Source of the DNA: Fuscovulum ytuae
Lineage (GTDB): Bacteria > Pseudomonadota > Alphaproteobacteria > Rhodobacterales > Rhodobacteraceae
Reading direction: 5' to 3'
NCBI RefSeq assembly: GCF_029953595.1
Contig: NZ_CP124535.1
Coordinates: 2,388,001 to 2,452,000, forward strand
Length of the DNA: 64,000 nucleotides
Part shown: in pieces, positions 9,386-18,518 of the stretch
Numbering within the stretch: the first letter of the stretch is position 1
Layout: each line of letters opens with the position of its first letter
Notes under the pieces: generated by a model
The model's input: the letters and a program-made list of their open reading frames with translations, nothing else
What the model was told of the DNA's origin: nothing
Databases searched by the model: none
Program-made: the position numbers and the translations under genes

Positions 9386-10047
9386 AGCGGCGAGACCACA
9401 TCAAGGCCACGGCGCAGCCAGCCGGGGCGCGACGTATCATGCACCGAGCCTGCGCCAACATATTTGATCGAGGCATGGGCGATACGGTCGGAGGAGATGA
9501 CGTTCTGGCCATTGATATCTTCGGGCCGGACGACGCCGGTCAGGCGGACATATTCGTTGCCGTTGTTCAGGGTCAGGCGTTTCTGGCCCATGATTTCCAG
9601 CTGGCCACCCGGCAGGACGCGGACGACCTGCACCGACAGCCGACCCGTGAGCGAGTTCGACTGCTGCGCCTGACCGCGCCCCGCGAAGGATTGATCGGTG
9701 CCATTGTCGAGAACACCATCATCAAGGCCAAGGGTCAGAACATCGGGCAGATCGATCGAATAGTCGTTCGAGCGCGAGCCAGAGGCGGATTGCGTCTTGG
9801 AGGCCTGGAAGCGTTCGGTGAATTGCACGGTCAGGATGTCGCCCACCCGCGCGGCACGGTTGTCCGAGGCAAAAAGGCCTGCCGATGAGGCCGTGTAGAT
9901 GCCGCCCGTGGGCACGGCATCGCTGTCGGTATAGGCCAGTTCCGGGTAGACCGGGGCGTAGTTTTCGCTTTCCTTTTCTTCGATATAGGTGGGCGAGCAG
10001 GCCGCCGTAACGAGGATCAGGGACAAGAAGAGGGGCGCGGATTTCAT
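9382..10047 (-). CDS. flgH: Flagellar L-ring lipoprotein FlgH
   Basis: A 221-aa outer-membrane lipoprotein that forms the L ring. A lipoprotein signal peptide ends in a lipobox (VTAAC, Cys at residue 17). Typical FlgH blocks follow: [19 protein letters not shown], the Leu-Thr rich [20 protein letters not shown], and the C-terminal [20 protein letters not shown] and [19 protein letters not shown]. The stop overlaps the flgI start by four bases. Confidence 0.96.
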   Translation of the reverse strand: MKSAPLFLSLILVTAACSPTYIEEKESENYAPVYPELAYTDSDAVPTGGIYTASSAGLFASDNRAARVGDILTVQFTERFQASKTQSASGSRSNDYSIDLPDVLTLGLDDGVLDNGTDQSFAGRGQAQQSNSLTGRLSVQVVRVLPGGQLEIMGQKRLTLNNGNEYVRLTGVVRPEDINGQNVISSDRIAHASIKYVGAGSVHDTSRPGWLRRGLDVVSPL

Positions 10048-10056
10048 CGGTCAGCC

Positions 10057-10845
10057 TCAGAGATTGTTGGCAAGGAAGCGCATCATTTCGTCGGATGCGG
10101 AAATGGTCTTGGAGTTCACCTCGTAGGCGCGCTGGGTTTCGATCATGTCGACCAGTTCCTGAACGACATTGACGTTCGAAGATTCAAGCGTGCCCTGCAC
10201 CAGCTTGCCCATGCCGTCGGCATAGGGGTTGCCGACGATGGCGGGGCCGGAGGCGGCGGTTTCAACGAGGAAGTTCTCGCCAATCGGTTCCAGCCCGCGG
10301 GGGTTGGAGAAGGTGGCAAGCGTGATCTGCCCCACCTCTTGCGGTTCGACGTCACCGGGCAGGGTGACGGTGACAATTCCGTCGCCCGAAATGGCCACGG
10401 AGGTGGCGCCGTCGGGGATCTGCATTTCCGGCTGGACGATATAACCCGAGGCGGTGGTCAGGGTGCCTTCGGAATTGCGCGACAGGGTGCCATCGCGGGT
10501 ATAGCCGATGCGGCCATCGGGCAGGAGGACCTGAAAGAACCCCTGCCCGTCGATGGCGACGTCGAAGGCGTTGTCGGTGGTGACAAGGCTGCCTTGGGTA
10601 TAAAGCTTTTCGGTATTCACCACGCGGACACCGGTGCCGACAGCGAGCGGCGTGGTCAGCTGTGTGCCTTCGGAGGTGGGCGAACCGGCGGGGCGGATGT
10701 TCTGGTAGAGCAAGGTTTCGAAATTCGCGCGGTCGCGTTTGAAACCCGTCGTGTTCACGTTCGCCAGATTGTTGGCGATGACCTGCATCCGGGTCTGCTG
10801 GGCATCCAGCCCGGTCTTGGCCACGTGCATCGCATCGGTTGTCAT
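10057..10845 (-). CDS. flgG: Flagellar distal rod protein FlgG
   Basis: A 262-aa rod component. The N-terminal rod signature ANNLANVNTTGFKRDRANFE and the C-terminal ETQRAYEVNSKTISASDEMM helix are both clear, with SNVNVVQELVDMI just before the latter. The ATG at 10845 has AAGG eight bases upstream; an in-frame GTG three codons earlier is less likely. It lies nine bases after which flgH begins, and 107 bp separate it from flgF. The length matches the family (about 260 aa). Confidence 0.95.
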   Translation of the reverse strand: MTTDAMHVAKTGLDAQQTRMQVIANNLANVNTTGFKRDRANFETLLYQNIRPAGSPTSEGTQLTTPLAVGTGVRVVNTEKLYTQGSLVTTDNAFDVAIDGQGFFQVLLPDGRIGYTRDGTLSRNSEGTLTTASGYIVQPEMQIPDGATSVAISGDGIVTVTLPGDVEPQEVGQITLATFSNPRGLEPIGENFLVETAASGPAIVGNPYADGMGKLVQGTLESSNVNVVQELVDMIETQRAYEVNSKTISASDEMMRFLANNL

Positions 10846-10952
10846 CGGGGGCACCTTGGGATGTGTTCGTCATCCGATCTGGTGCAAGGGCCGTGCCATT
10901 TCCGGTTGCGAGGCGCGCGAATTCAGGGGTTGGGCCGGATCGACCCGTGGGA

Positions 10953-11717
10953 TCAGGCTTCGGGCATCCGCAGGAGGCGGGTGCCCGCCTCATCCAATTC
11001 CTTGGCCGAAGAGATGAGGCGCATGTTCAGTTCGAAATTGCGCTGGATGTCGATGGAGGTGATGAGTTCCTCGGTGGAATTCACGTTCGACCCTTCGAGA
11101 ACGCCTTGCAGCACCTTGCCGCCCTGATCGGGGGCTGGAAGCGGGCGGCCATCGACGGGGCGGATTTGGCCATCAAGGCCCTTTGTCAGCACCGCGCCGG
11201 GGGCGAGGGTGGTGGCGATGGTCGCCAGTTCCACCCGTTCGCCGGGCGCGCCATCCAGCGGTTCGATCGAGATGGTGCCGATTTCGTTTACGGTCAGGCT
11301 ACGGAAGGGCGGCACTTCGATGGGCTGCAAGCCCTGATCGAGGATGGCATCCCCCGCCCCGGTGCGCAGGATGCCGTCAGAGGCCACCTGAAGGTCGCCG
11401 CGCCGGGAAAGGGCGGGCGCGCCGCCGGTCTCGGGGCGGATGTAGAACCAGCCCTTGTCGGCCAATGCGATGTCGAGCGGTTGGTCGGTCTGGTTCAGAA
11501 AGCCCGACACGCGCGAAAAGGCGGGGTTTTCTTCGGGCACCTGAAAGGCGCGGGCCTGCATGTCGCCCTGTTCTTCCAGCACGAAGGCCTGCCCCTCTGG
11601 CAGATAGTCGCGGCGGAAGCCGGGGACGTTCTGGTTGGCGAGGTTCTGGGCGGTGGCGATATGCGCGCCGCGCAGATTGGCAAGGCTGTTCAGAGCTGTG
11701 TAGATCAGGCGGTCCAT
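10953..11717 (-). CDS. flgF: Flagellar proximal rod protein FlgF
   Basis: A 254-aa rod protein paralogous to FlgG and FlgE. It starts MDRLIYTALNSLANLRGAHI, carries AQNLANQNVPGFRRDYLPEG and the DIALADKGWFYIRPE core strand, and ends with SNVNSTEELITSIDIQRNFE. It lies nine bases downstream of flgE in the operon. It is exported by the flagellar type III system and so lacks a signal peptide. Confidence 0.94.
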   Translation of the reverse strand: MDRLIYTALNSLANLRGAHIATAQNLANQNVPGFRRDYLPEGQAFVLEEQGDMQARAFQVPEENPAFSRVSGFLNQTDQPLDIALADKGWFYIRPETGGAPALSRRGDLQVASDGILRTGAGDAILDQGLQPIEVPPFRSLTVNEIGTISIEPLDGAPGERVELATIATTLAPGAVLTKGLDGQIRPVDGRPLPAPDQGGKVLQGVLEGSNVNSTEELITSIDIQRNFELNMRLISSAKELDEAGTRLLRMPEA

Positions 11718-11726
11718 TCAGCCACC

Positions 11727-12998
11727 TCAGGTCCGGATGTTCATGATCGTCTGCATCAGCGAGGTGGAGGTTTCCATCGCCTTGGCAGAGGCTTGATAGT
11801 TGCGTTGGGCCGAGATGAGGTTCACCAACTCTTCGGTCAGTTCGACGTTGGAGCGTTCGAGCGCGCCGGACCGCAAAAGGCCAAAGCCCGACGTGCCGGG
11901 CGTGCCCGTCAGCGGCGCGCCAGATTCAGAGGTGGCCGAGAAGGTGGCGTTGCCGTTGATCTTCAGCCCGCCGGGATTGGTGAAGGTGGCCAGCACGATC
12001 TGGCCCATCGGTATGCGACCCGAACTACCATAGGTGGCATAGACGCCGCCCGTGCCATCCAGTTCAAGGTTCGTCAGGCGGCCCGCAGAGGCACCGTTAT
12101 GCGTGGCTGTCTGCACCGCAAAGGGCGAGGTGGTCAGGGTGGAACCTGCGAAATTCAGGGTCAGTCCGTTGGTGCCGAAGGGCAGCGTCTGGCCCGCGGT
12201 GATGGCCCCGGTCGCATCGAAGGTGATGGTGTTCTGGACGGCGGGAGGGGTTGGGATGACCTCGGACCCCTGCACGAGGAGGCGCAATTCGAAGACCGTA
12301 TCGGTCGAGAAGGCGTCAGGTTCGGCGATCTTGATGAGATAGGCCTCAGCCTCGACCGGGGTGCCAGCATCACCGAAAAGCGGGATCGGCGTGCGGGTGG
12401 CATAGGTCGTGGGATCAGCAGGGTTGAAAGGTGCCGCTGGCGGGATGGCCGATTGCTGGCCCAACATGCCGTTATCCGACGGGAAGTTGAGTTCGAGATT
12501 GACCTGCGAAGAGGCGACGGGCGTGCCCATTTCCAGCGGGATGGTCAGCGGGCGGGCCTGCGCCATGTCGAAGGTGAGCGGGCGGCCATCTGCCCCGACG
12601 GGCCATGACAGAAGCGCGCTGCCGGCAGCGTTCACTACATTTCCGTTGGCATCCATCGTGAAAGCCCCGGCGCGGGTATAGCGCATCTCTCCCGCCGCCG
12701 TGTTCGGATCACCGAAGGATTGGATGGCAAAGAAACCCTGCCCTTCGATGGCGATGTCCAGAAGGTTGCCCGTCGTGACCACGTTGCCTTGGGTGAAATC
12801 CTGCGCGACGCGCTGGACCTGCACGCCCGACCCGATGGCCGTGCGCTGGTTCGCGAAAGGCGATGAGGAGAAGACATCGGCAAATTCCACGCGGCTGGAG
12901 CGGAAGCCCATGGTGCCAACGTTGGCAATGTTGTGCGAAGTGGCCGAGATATCGCTTTGGGCGGCCATCAGGCCGGAGAGGGCGGTGCTCATGGACAT
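11727..12998 (-). CDS. flgE: Flagellar hook protein FlgE
   Basis: A 423-aa hook subunit. The true start is the ATG at 12998 (MSMSTALSGLMAAQ), preceded by AAGGA at about seven bases; the open frame runs 82 codons further upstream but has no homology there. Landmarks are SHNIANVGTMGFRSSRVEFA, the FlgE/F/G core LDIAIEGQGFFAIQSF, and the C-terminal ERSNVELTEELVNLISAQRN and NYQASAKAMETSTSLMQTIM. A variable domain fills residues about 130-330. It polymerises under the FlgD cap to form the hook. Confidence 0.95.
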   Translation of the reverse strand: MSMSTALSGLMAAQSDISATSHNIANVGTMGFRSSRVEFADVFSSSPFANQRTAIGSGVQVQRVAQDFTQGNVVTTGNLLDIAIEGQGFFAIQSFGDPNTAAGEMRYTRAGAFTMDANGNVVNAAGSALLSWPVGADGRPLTFDMAQARPLTIPLEMGTPVASSQVNLELNFPSDNGMLGQQSAIPPAAPFNPADPTTYATRTPIPLFGDAGTPVEAEAYLIKIAEPDAFSTDTVFELRLLVQGSEVIPTPPAVQNTITFDATGAITAGQTLPFGTNGLTLNFAGSTLTTSPFAVQTATHNGASAGRLTNLELDGTGGVYATYGSSGRIPMGQIVLATFTNPGGLKINGNATFSATSESGAPLTGTPGTSGFGLLRSGALERSNVELTEELVNLISAQRNYQASAKAMETSTSLMQTIMNIRT

Positions 12999-13033
12999 GG
13001 GCGTATCCTTACCTTTACGTTTTCTTTGCTGCC

Positions 13034-13750
13034 TTAGCGGACGGTTTCGACTTCGAGCGCGTTCAGCGCCCCGTAATCTTCGACCTGAAGGGTCATGTCG
13101 TTTGCGCTGGTGCCGGTGGAGGCCGACAGCACGCGGGCGAAAACGGAGGCCCCGACCTGTGCGGTTCCTTGCGATGTGGTGGCCGAGACAGAGATGCGGA
13201 CGGGGGTGCGGCTTTCGGCGATGCCAGCGGGCAGATCGGACCATGAGAAGCCCATCAGCCCCTTAGGTTGATCAGCAAAAGTCTGGCTGTGCAAAAGCGC
13301 GCCGGTTTTGGAATCGGTATAGCTGACCACGACAGAGCTGGCATCTGCGGGCAGATCGACCACGCCATTCACGCTGCCATCCTTGCTGGGACGGGCGAGG
13401 TTGCCGGGGACCAGCACCTCATGCCCCAGAAGGTTCGCGGCGGTGGCGATACGGAAATCGCCACCCATGCCGCCACCCATGCTGGCGAGGGTGTCGTTGA
13501 CCTTTTCGATCCCCGAAACGGTGGAGAATTGCGCAAGCTGGGCGAGGAATTCGCCGTTTTCCATCGGCTGAAGCGGATCTTGGTTGCGCAACTGGGCCAG
13601 CATCAGGGTCAGGAAATCCTGCTGCCCAAGCGCGCCGGAGAAATCCGTTTCGCTGACGCTGGCGGCGGCCGAGGTGTTCGACCCCGTGGCCGTGCTGCGG
13701 CTGGTGCCGTTCAGATTGACGTTTCCAGTGGTGGCGTCGATGTTGATCAT
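13034..13750 (-). CDS. flgD: Hook-capping protein FlgD
   Basis: A 238-aa scaffold for hook assembly. The N-terminal FlgD signature is present: LGQQDFLTLMLAQLRNQDPL, then PMENGEFLAQLAQFSTVSGI at about residues 41-80. A Tudor/FnIII-like C-terminal domain follows (FADQPKGLMGFSWSDLPAG). Residues 1-38 are Ser/Thr-rich and disordered, as is common. It lies 35 bp ahead of flgE. Confidence 0.95.
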   Translation of the reverse strand: MINIDATTGNVNLNGTSRSTATGSNTSAAASVSETDFSGALGQQDFLTLMLAQLRNQDPLQPMENGEFLAQLAQFSTVSGIEKVNDTLASMGGGMGGDFRIATAANLLGHEVLVPGNLARPSKDGSVNGVVDLPADASSVVVSYTDSKTGALLHSQTFADQPKGLMGFSWSDLPAGIAESRTPVRISVSATTSQGTAQVGASVFARVLSASTGTSANDMTLQVEDYGALNALEVETVR

Positions 13751-13790
13751 GGCGGTCCTTCCGGGTGCCTTTCACGGGGCCGGGGTGGCG

Positions 13791-14201
13791 TTACTGGCCC
13801 ATCTGCATGGTTCGTGCCATCAGCGCGCGCAGGGTGGACATGGTTTCAAGCGTGTTTTGGTATTGGCGGCTGGCCTCGACCATTTCGACCATCTCTTCTT
13901 CGGTATTCACCGCTGCGGCGTAGACGAAGCCTTCGGGATCGGCGTCGGGGTGATCGGGGCGGAATACCTTTTGCGGTTCACGGTCAAGCATCACCACATC
14001 GGCGACGGTGGCAGTGGAAAGGCCTTCTTCGGCGCGGGCATATTCGGTTTCGAAGATGGGGCGCATGGCCTTGTAGGCATCTTCGGCTGTCCCCGCGACG
14101 GACCCGGCATTGGCAAGGTTGGAGGCCACGGTGTTCATACGAACCATCTGCGCGGACAGGGCGCGGGCACCGACGTCGAAGACGTTACGGATCTCGGTCA
14201 T
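13791..14201 (-). CDS. flgC: Flagellar proximal rod protein FlgC
   Basis: A 136-aa rod protein starting MTEIRNVFDVGARALSAQMV with the rod motif NTVASNLANAGSVAGTAEDA. The conserved VAVV-type block is replaced by ADVVMLDREPQKVFRPDHPD. The C-terminal YVYA-like segment reads EGFVYAAAVNTEEEMVEMVE and is followed by ASRQYQNTLETMSTLRALM. It is two bases downstream of flgB, so the two are almost certainly co-translated. Confidence 0.94.
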   Translation of the reverse strand: MTEIRNVFDVGARALSAQMVRMNTVASNLANAGSVAGTAEDAYKAMRPIFETEYARAEEGLSTATVADVVMLDREPQKVFRPDHPDADPEGFVYAAAVNTEEEMVEMVEASRQYQNTLETMSTLRALMARTMQMGQ

Positions 14202-14203
14202 CC

Positions 14204-14587
14204 TTATTCTCCTTTGATCGCGGTCATCAGGCCAGAGATGCGGCGGTTGAGGAAGGTCAGGCTGGACTGGTAGCGGACGGTGTTTTCCGCAAACTCCATC
14301 TGTTCGACGCCAAGTTCGACCGTATTGCCATCCAGCGAGGCGGTGACGGGGACGCGGTAGCCAAGGTTGCCATCGGCCAGCGTGCCAGCGAGGTGGCCCG
14401 GTGCCGTGCGGGCAGGGCCAGTGGTGCCGCGGGCGCGGGCAAGTTCGGATTCAAAATCGAAATCGCGCGCCTTGAAGTTGGGCGTGGCGGCGTTGGCGAT
14501 GTTGGAAGCAAGAATTTCCCCGCGCTTTTCGCGCAGGATAAGAGCTTGGGCGTGAAGGCCTATCGATTCAGCGAAACCAACCGTCAT
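14204..14587 (-). CDS. flgB: Flagellar proximal rod protein FlgB
   Basis: A 127-aa first gene of the operon. The start is the ATG at 14587 ([16 protein letters not shown]), with GAGGA eight bases upstream; the open frame extends 32 codons further but that extension overlaps the promoter. Motifs are [20 protein letters not shown] at about 28-47 and a C-terminal helix [20 protein letters not shown]. It forms the proximal rod next to FliE/FliF. The gene is transcribed from the -24/-12 promoter 72-87 bp upstream. Confidence 0.94.
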   Translation of the reverse strand: MTVGFAESIGLHAQALILREKRGEILASNIANAATPNFKARDFDFESELARARGTTGPARTAPGHLAGTLADGNLGYRVPVTASLDGNTVELGVEQMEFAENTVRYQSSLTFLNRRISGLMTAIKGE

Positions 14588-14658
14588 TGAGTCTGTCCTC
14601 TGGCGATGGGCGGCCCCCCGTTTGCGGACGGAATGGCCCCATGGATCGGGGAGAACAG

Positions 14659-14674
14659 TGCAAGCGGCGTGCCA
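14659..14674 (-). promoter_or_regulatory. Sigma-54 (-24/-12) promoter of the flgB operon
   Basis: Read on the minus strand, 14674-14659 is TGGCAC-N5-TTGCA, a complete match to the sigma-54 consensus with the invariant GG and GC at the standard spacing. Transcription should start near 14648, giving a leader of about 60 bases before flgB. The activator encoded at the end of the same gene block (295-1401) is the obvious candidate partner. Confidence 0.9.
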
Positions 14675-14706
14675 ACTGGGCACGGCAGTGGGTGCAGGAG
14701 CGTGGA

Positions 14707-15819
14707 ATGGCGGCGGCGCGAAAGAAAAGGGCGCATCGGGAGGTGGCGAAGGCCTTGCTGAAGGCGGTCTCGGAGTTGCACCCGCATGAGGCGTTGGAGC
14801 GGCTGGAGCCGTTCTATCTGCAGTCGCGGCCCGGGACGGGGCAGCGCGCGCTGCGGGCGGCGCGGATCATGCTGATGCGACGGGCGCTGGACTTGCCCCT
14901 GCCGGTATTGGCTGTGGCGGAAACCATGCCGCCGGAACCCGAACCGCCAATTCCCGAAGTCGTGACAGAGCCGCCCCCGCCGAAGCCCGCGCCGAAGGGC
15001 AAGCTTATGTCCATCAATCTGGATGATGTGGCGAAGCTTTTGATGGAGCCGCCAGAACCGGAGGCATCGCCGCAGGCCGCCGCGCCAGAGCCGGACTCGG
15101 AGCCGGAATTCGCGCCAATCGATTGGGCGGCCGCGGCCGCGGGCCTTTCCGCCTTTGACATGCCGGACGAACCGGCGGTCGAGGCCGAACAGTTGCCAGT
15201 GATGATGGTGGCCCCTGTCCCTGCGCCAATTCTGGATCTGCTGGATGAAGGTCAGGCCGAAGTGGCGGCGGACGAGACTGCGGAAGCCGGCAAAACAACG
15301 GATGCCGCGCAGAAGACGCAAGCGAAGCGCGGTAAAAAGGCGGCAATGCCAGACCTGTCGGCGGAATTCGCAGCCCTGTCGGATGTCGGGTTCGAAGGAC
15401 TGTCCGTTGAGGCGGGTAAGGGCGGGGACGACCCGTTGCCGGCGCCGGAGGTGAAAGAGCAGGCAAAGCCTGCCCCGGCGATGCAGATGCCTAAGTTCGA
15501 CGCCACCGCGGCCTTTGCCGAAATGGCAGGGGATGAACCTGCTACGCCCCGCGCCGGGAAGAAGGCGCAGATGATCGATCCTGGCGCGGCCTTTGCGGCG
15601 ATGGAGGCCGCCGACAGCCCAGCCATCCCGGCGACAAAGGCCCCGTCCTTGATGGCCGATCCAGCGGCGGCCTTCGCGGCGATGGAAGCGGAAGAGGACG
15701 CTGCCGCAGCCGCAACGGCCAAGGGCGCGGGCAAGGCGAAGCCTTTGGCCATCGACCTATCGGCGCAATTTGCGGCGATGGCCGAGGATGACGGAGAGGT
15801 CGAGAAAAAGGCCGGTTAG
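14707..15819 (+). CDS. Unrecognised protein with repeated short acidic/aromatic helix motif
   Basis: A 370-aa protein of unknown function, divergent from flgB. The start at 14707 has CAGGAG six bases upstream; a longer frame would run through the flgB promoter. Residues 1-60 are Arg/Lys-rich and helical, and about 80-150 is Pro/Glu-rich. The second half repeats a short motif built on D-x-(S/G/A)-A-x-[45 protein letters not shown] and [10 protein letters not shown], separated by Lys- or Pro-rich linkers. No signal peptide or membrane segment is seen, so it is probably cytoplasmic. It ends two bases before the convergent kinase stop. No function is assigned. Confidence 0.75.
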   Translation: MAAARKKRAHREVAKALLKAVSELHPHEALERLEPFYLQSRPGTGQRALRAARIMLMRRALDLPLPVLAVAETMPPEPEPPIPEVVTEPPPPKPAPKGKLMSINLDDVAKLLMEPPEPEASPQAAAPEPDSEPEFAPIDWAAAAAGLSAFDMPDEPAVEAEQLPVMMVAPVPAPILDLLDEGQAEVAADETAEAGKTTDAAQKTQAKRGKKAAMPDLSAEFAALSDVGFEGLSVEAGKGGDDPLPAPEVKEQAKPAPAMQMPKFDATAAFAEMAGDEPATPRAGKKAQMIDPGAAFAAMEAADSPAIPATKAPSLMADPAAAFAAMEAEEDAAAAATAKGAGKAKPLAIDLSAQFAAMAEDDGEVEKKAG

Positions 15820-15821
15820 GC

Positions 15822-18464
15822 CTATTCCGCCGCCGCGCGGGGCTGTGCGGAAATCGATATGCCGTTTTCGCCAAGCGCCGTGATGGTGCGGGGCAGAACA
15901 CTGCGCAGGGCGGCGAGGGCCTTCGCTTCGGCATCGGAATCGGCGGCGTGGGCCGCTGTTTCGAAGCCGACCAGGGCCGCGTGGAGGCCACCAAGACCAA
16001 TGGCTGCGGCGGCACCGGCGGTTTTGTGGGCGACTTTCGCCGCCTCGTCATGGCGTCCGGCAGAGGATAGATCAGACAGCTGCGCGGTGACTTCTTCGGT
16101 TTCGCCGATCAGCTTGTCTGCCAGCCTTGCGACGAAATCATGCCCCATCTCTTGTAGCGTTTCGCGGAACACGTCTTCATTCAGGGCAGAGGGTTCGGCA
16201 GGGGATGCGGTAGCGGCGATTGCCGTGCGCTGGCGGTTCCGGGCGATGCCGCGCGAATAGGTGGCAAGGATGGCCATCAAGGCGGCGCGGGTAATCGGCT
16301 TGACCAGAACATCCGTCATCCCTGCGCCAAGGAATTCGGGCATCTTGTCGGGGCTTGCATTGGCGGTGACGCCGATGATCGGGACGTTGCGCGAGGCTCC
16401 TTCGCGGCGGATATGGCGGGTGGCTTCCAGCCCGTCCATACGGGGCATGGAAATATCGGTCAGGATCATGTCGAACGCGGTGAAGGTGGCCTTTTCGACA
16501 GCCTCGACCCCATCGACGGCATTGGTCACGGTATGGCCGCGCAGGCGCAGCATTTCGGTCAGCAAGAGGCTGTTGATCGGATTATCTTCGACCACGAGGA
16601 TGTTGAGGACGGGCTCTTCCTCTTGCGCCTCGGCCGTTTCGGCGGCAGCGGCGCGGGTTTCGATCGCGACCGGAAGGGTGACGTCAAAGGTGAAGGTGCT
16701 GCCCTTGCCGAGTTCGGAACTGACGTGGATGGTGCCTCCCATCGCCTCGGCCGACAGTTTGGCGATGCCAAGGCCCAGACCCGTGCCTTCGCGCATGCGG
16801 GCATAAGACGCATCGAGCGTTTCGAAGTTGTGGAAGATGCGTTCAAGGTCCTGTTCAGGGATGCCGATGCCTGTGTCGATGACGGCGATGGACAGACCCA
16901 GCTTGCGGCCATCTTCCTGCATTTTGGGCGTGATGCGGACGGTGACAGAGCCGGCATCTGTGAATTTGATGGCGTTGCCGATCAGATTGTAGAGGACGCG
17001 CATGAAAAGCTGGCGCGGGGCAGATACAAGGGGAAGCGGCTGGGCCGGCTCTTCGAAATGCAGAAGATTCCCGCGCTTGCCCGCCTGCGGCTGGTTCTGG
17101 AGCATCAGGTCGCGGACCACCTGCACGGGCGAGAAATCCGACACCTGATAGCTGGCCGATTGATCAGACCCAAGCCGGGTAAGTTCCAGCACGTTGTTGA
17201 CCTGATCAAGCGCCGCCCAACCGCAGGACAGCACAATCTCGGACAACCAGCTTTGCCGTTGGTCAAGATCGGTGGAGGTTTGTAGAAGTTCCGTTGCGGC
17301 AATCAAGCCGTTCAGCGGCGTGCGCATTTCATGCGACATGACGGCGAGGAAGCGGGATTTCGCCTCTTCGCCCTTAAGCGCGTCATTGCGGGCCTTGCGC
17401 AGGCTTTCTTCGCGTTCGATGCGTTCGGATATGTCACGGATAAAGGCGATGAACATGGGTTCGCCACTGGCACCCTGTGCCTCGGCCAAGGCGACTTCGA
17501 CCGGGGTTTCGCTGGCATCGGCGCGGCGGCCATGCATCAAAAGGCGGCCATCCTGCAGTTCCGGGGAATCGGTCCGGTACAGGCTGCGCAGCAGGGTCAA
17601 CGGGTCGTCGGTACCTTCATGATGCAGCAGGCGTTCCACAGGGATGCCACGCAAATCATCGCGTGAGACGCCGAACAGAAGTTCGGCCGCGCTGTTGCAA
17701 TCGGTCACAGCGCCTTGGGCATCGGCAATGATAAGCGCGTCGAGCGAACTTTCGATTACGGCGCGAAGGTTGTGAACGGCACGTTCAGTGGTTTCCGTTC
17801 GGCGGCTTTGCGCGCGGTTCTGCAGGATGATGACAAGCGAGAGCGCCGCCATGAGCCCCAAAAGGCCAAGCGCGGCGGCGGCAAAGACCTGAAGCGAGCG
17901 GCGCAATTCGTTGCGACGGGCATCGCCACTGACCATAAGCGATTGCAGCGACGAGACGACCTGCGTGCGGACCGTATTGGCCACGGTGACCATTTCGGCC
18001 TGCAGCGCAGGCACGGCGGCGCTGAGCGTTGCATCATCCGAGTCGATGATGGGCGTGATGCGGTCGAAGAAGGCACCTTGCGACCAGAGTTCTTCGCGCA
18101 AGGTTTCGTTGATCGGCAGGAAGTTCAGTTCATCGGATTTCGCCAGCACGTTGAAGCGGCTGTAGAAAATATCGAAAGCAAGGCGGAGATCGTCGAGCAC
18201 CTTGGGATCGTCTGGCCGTTGTGCGGCAAGGATGACGGCACGCTGGAGTTTGAGGGTATCAACCTCCACCTGCGCCATGGTCCAGGTGACGTTGTCGGAA
18301 TTCACCGAGGAGGAGCGTTCAAGTTCCCCATCGATCTGCAAAAAGACATAACCCATGGCGGCCAGCGTCACGACGAAGGTGAAGGCGAGGGTGATGTGCC
18401 GCACCCGCACCGCAGCGCGGTGAATGCGGCCTTCCTCAAGGGCTTCGTCGAAAAACTTCGTCAT
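15822..18464 (-). CDS. Membrane hybrid sensor histidine kinase with receiver and HPt domains
   Basis: An 880-aa sensor. In order it has TM1 (about 22-44), a helical periplasmic domain (45-190), TM2 (about 191-214), PAS (230-345), HisKA with SRFLAVMSHEMRTPLNG (phospho-His near 378), an HATPase with LYNLIGNAIKF, DTGIGIP and GTGLGLGIAK, a receiver domain with VVEDNPINS, phospho-Asp in ILTDISMPRMDG and Lys in VLVKPIT, and a C-terminal HPt domain (AHKTAGAAAAIG). This is a complete phosphorelay chain in one protein. An upstream GTG at 18500 lies inside a hairpin, so ATG 18464 is preferred although its ribosome site is weak. The gene follows the molybdopterin-fold protein on the same strand, a likely functional partner. 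The signal is unknown. Confidence 0.92.
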   Translation of the reverse strand: MTKFFDEALEEGRIHRAAVRVRHITLAFTFVVTLAAMGYVFLQIDGELERSSSVNSDNVTWTMAQVEVDTLKLQRAVILAAQRPDDPKVLDDLRLAFDIFYSRFNVLAKSDELNFLPINETLREELWSQGAFFDRITPIIDSDDATLSAAVPALQAEMVTVANTVRTQVVSSLQSLMVSGDARRNELRRSLQVFAAAALGLLGLMAALSLVIILQNRAQSRRTETTERAVHNLRAVIESSLDALIIADAQGAVTDCNSAAELLFGVSRDDLRGIPVERLLHHEGTDDPLTLLRSLYRTDSPELQDGRLLMHGRRADASETPVEVALAEAQGASGEPMFIAFIRDISERIEREESLRKARNDALKGEEAKSRFLAVMSHEMRTPLNGLIAATELLQTSTDLDQRQSWLSEIVLSCGWAALDQVNNVLELTRLGSDQSASYQVSDFSPVQVVRDLMLQNQPQAGKRGNLLHFEEPAQPLPLVSAPRQLFMRVLYNLIGNAIKFTDAGSVTVRITPKMQEDGRKLGLSIAVIDTGIGIPEQDLERIFHNFETLDASYARMREGTGLGLGIAKLSAEAMGGTIHVSSELGKGSTFTFDVTLPVAIETRAAAAETAEAQEEEPVLNILVVEDNPINSLLLTEMLRLRGHTVTNAVDGVEAVEKATFTAFDMILTDISMPRMDGLEATRHIRREGASRNVPIIGVTANASPDKMPEFLGAGMTDVLVKPITRAALMAILATYSRGIARNRQRTAIAATASPAEPSALNEDVFRETLQEMGHDFVARLADKLIGETEEVTAQLSDLSSAGRHDEAAKVAHKTAGAAAAIGLGGLHAALVGFETAAHAADSDAEAKALAALRSVLPRTITALGENGISISAQPRAAAE

Positions 18465-18485
18465 GGCACGGGCCCGGATGGGGGT

Positions 18486-18512
18486 TGCCGGCACCTGCAC
18501 AAGGTGCCGGCA
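18486..18512 (-). terminator. Perfect 11-bp hairpin between the molybdopterin-fold gene and the kinase gene
   Basis: TGCCGGCACCT (18486-18496) and AGGTGCCGGCA (18502-18512) pair exactly around GCACA, seven bases after the upstream gene's stop. There is no T-run on the minus strand, so it may act as an attenuator or mRNA-stabilising stem rather than a full terminator. Confidence 0.55.
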
Positions 18513-18518
18513 CCGGGA

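Noticed and set aside
10839-12608. 589-aa plus-strand frame opposite flgE/flgF
   Set aside because: It is a shadow of two well-supported rod and hook genes and has no domain.
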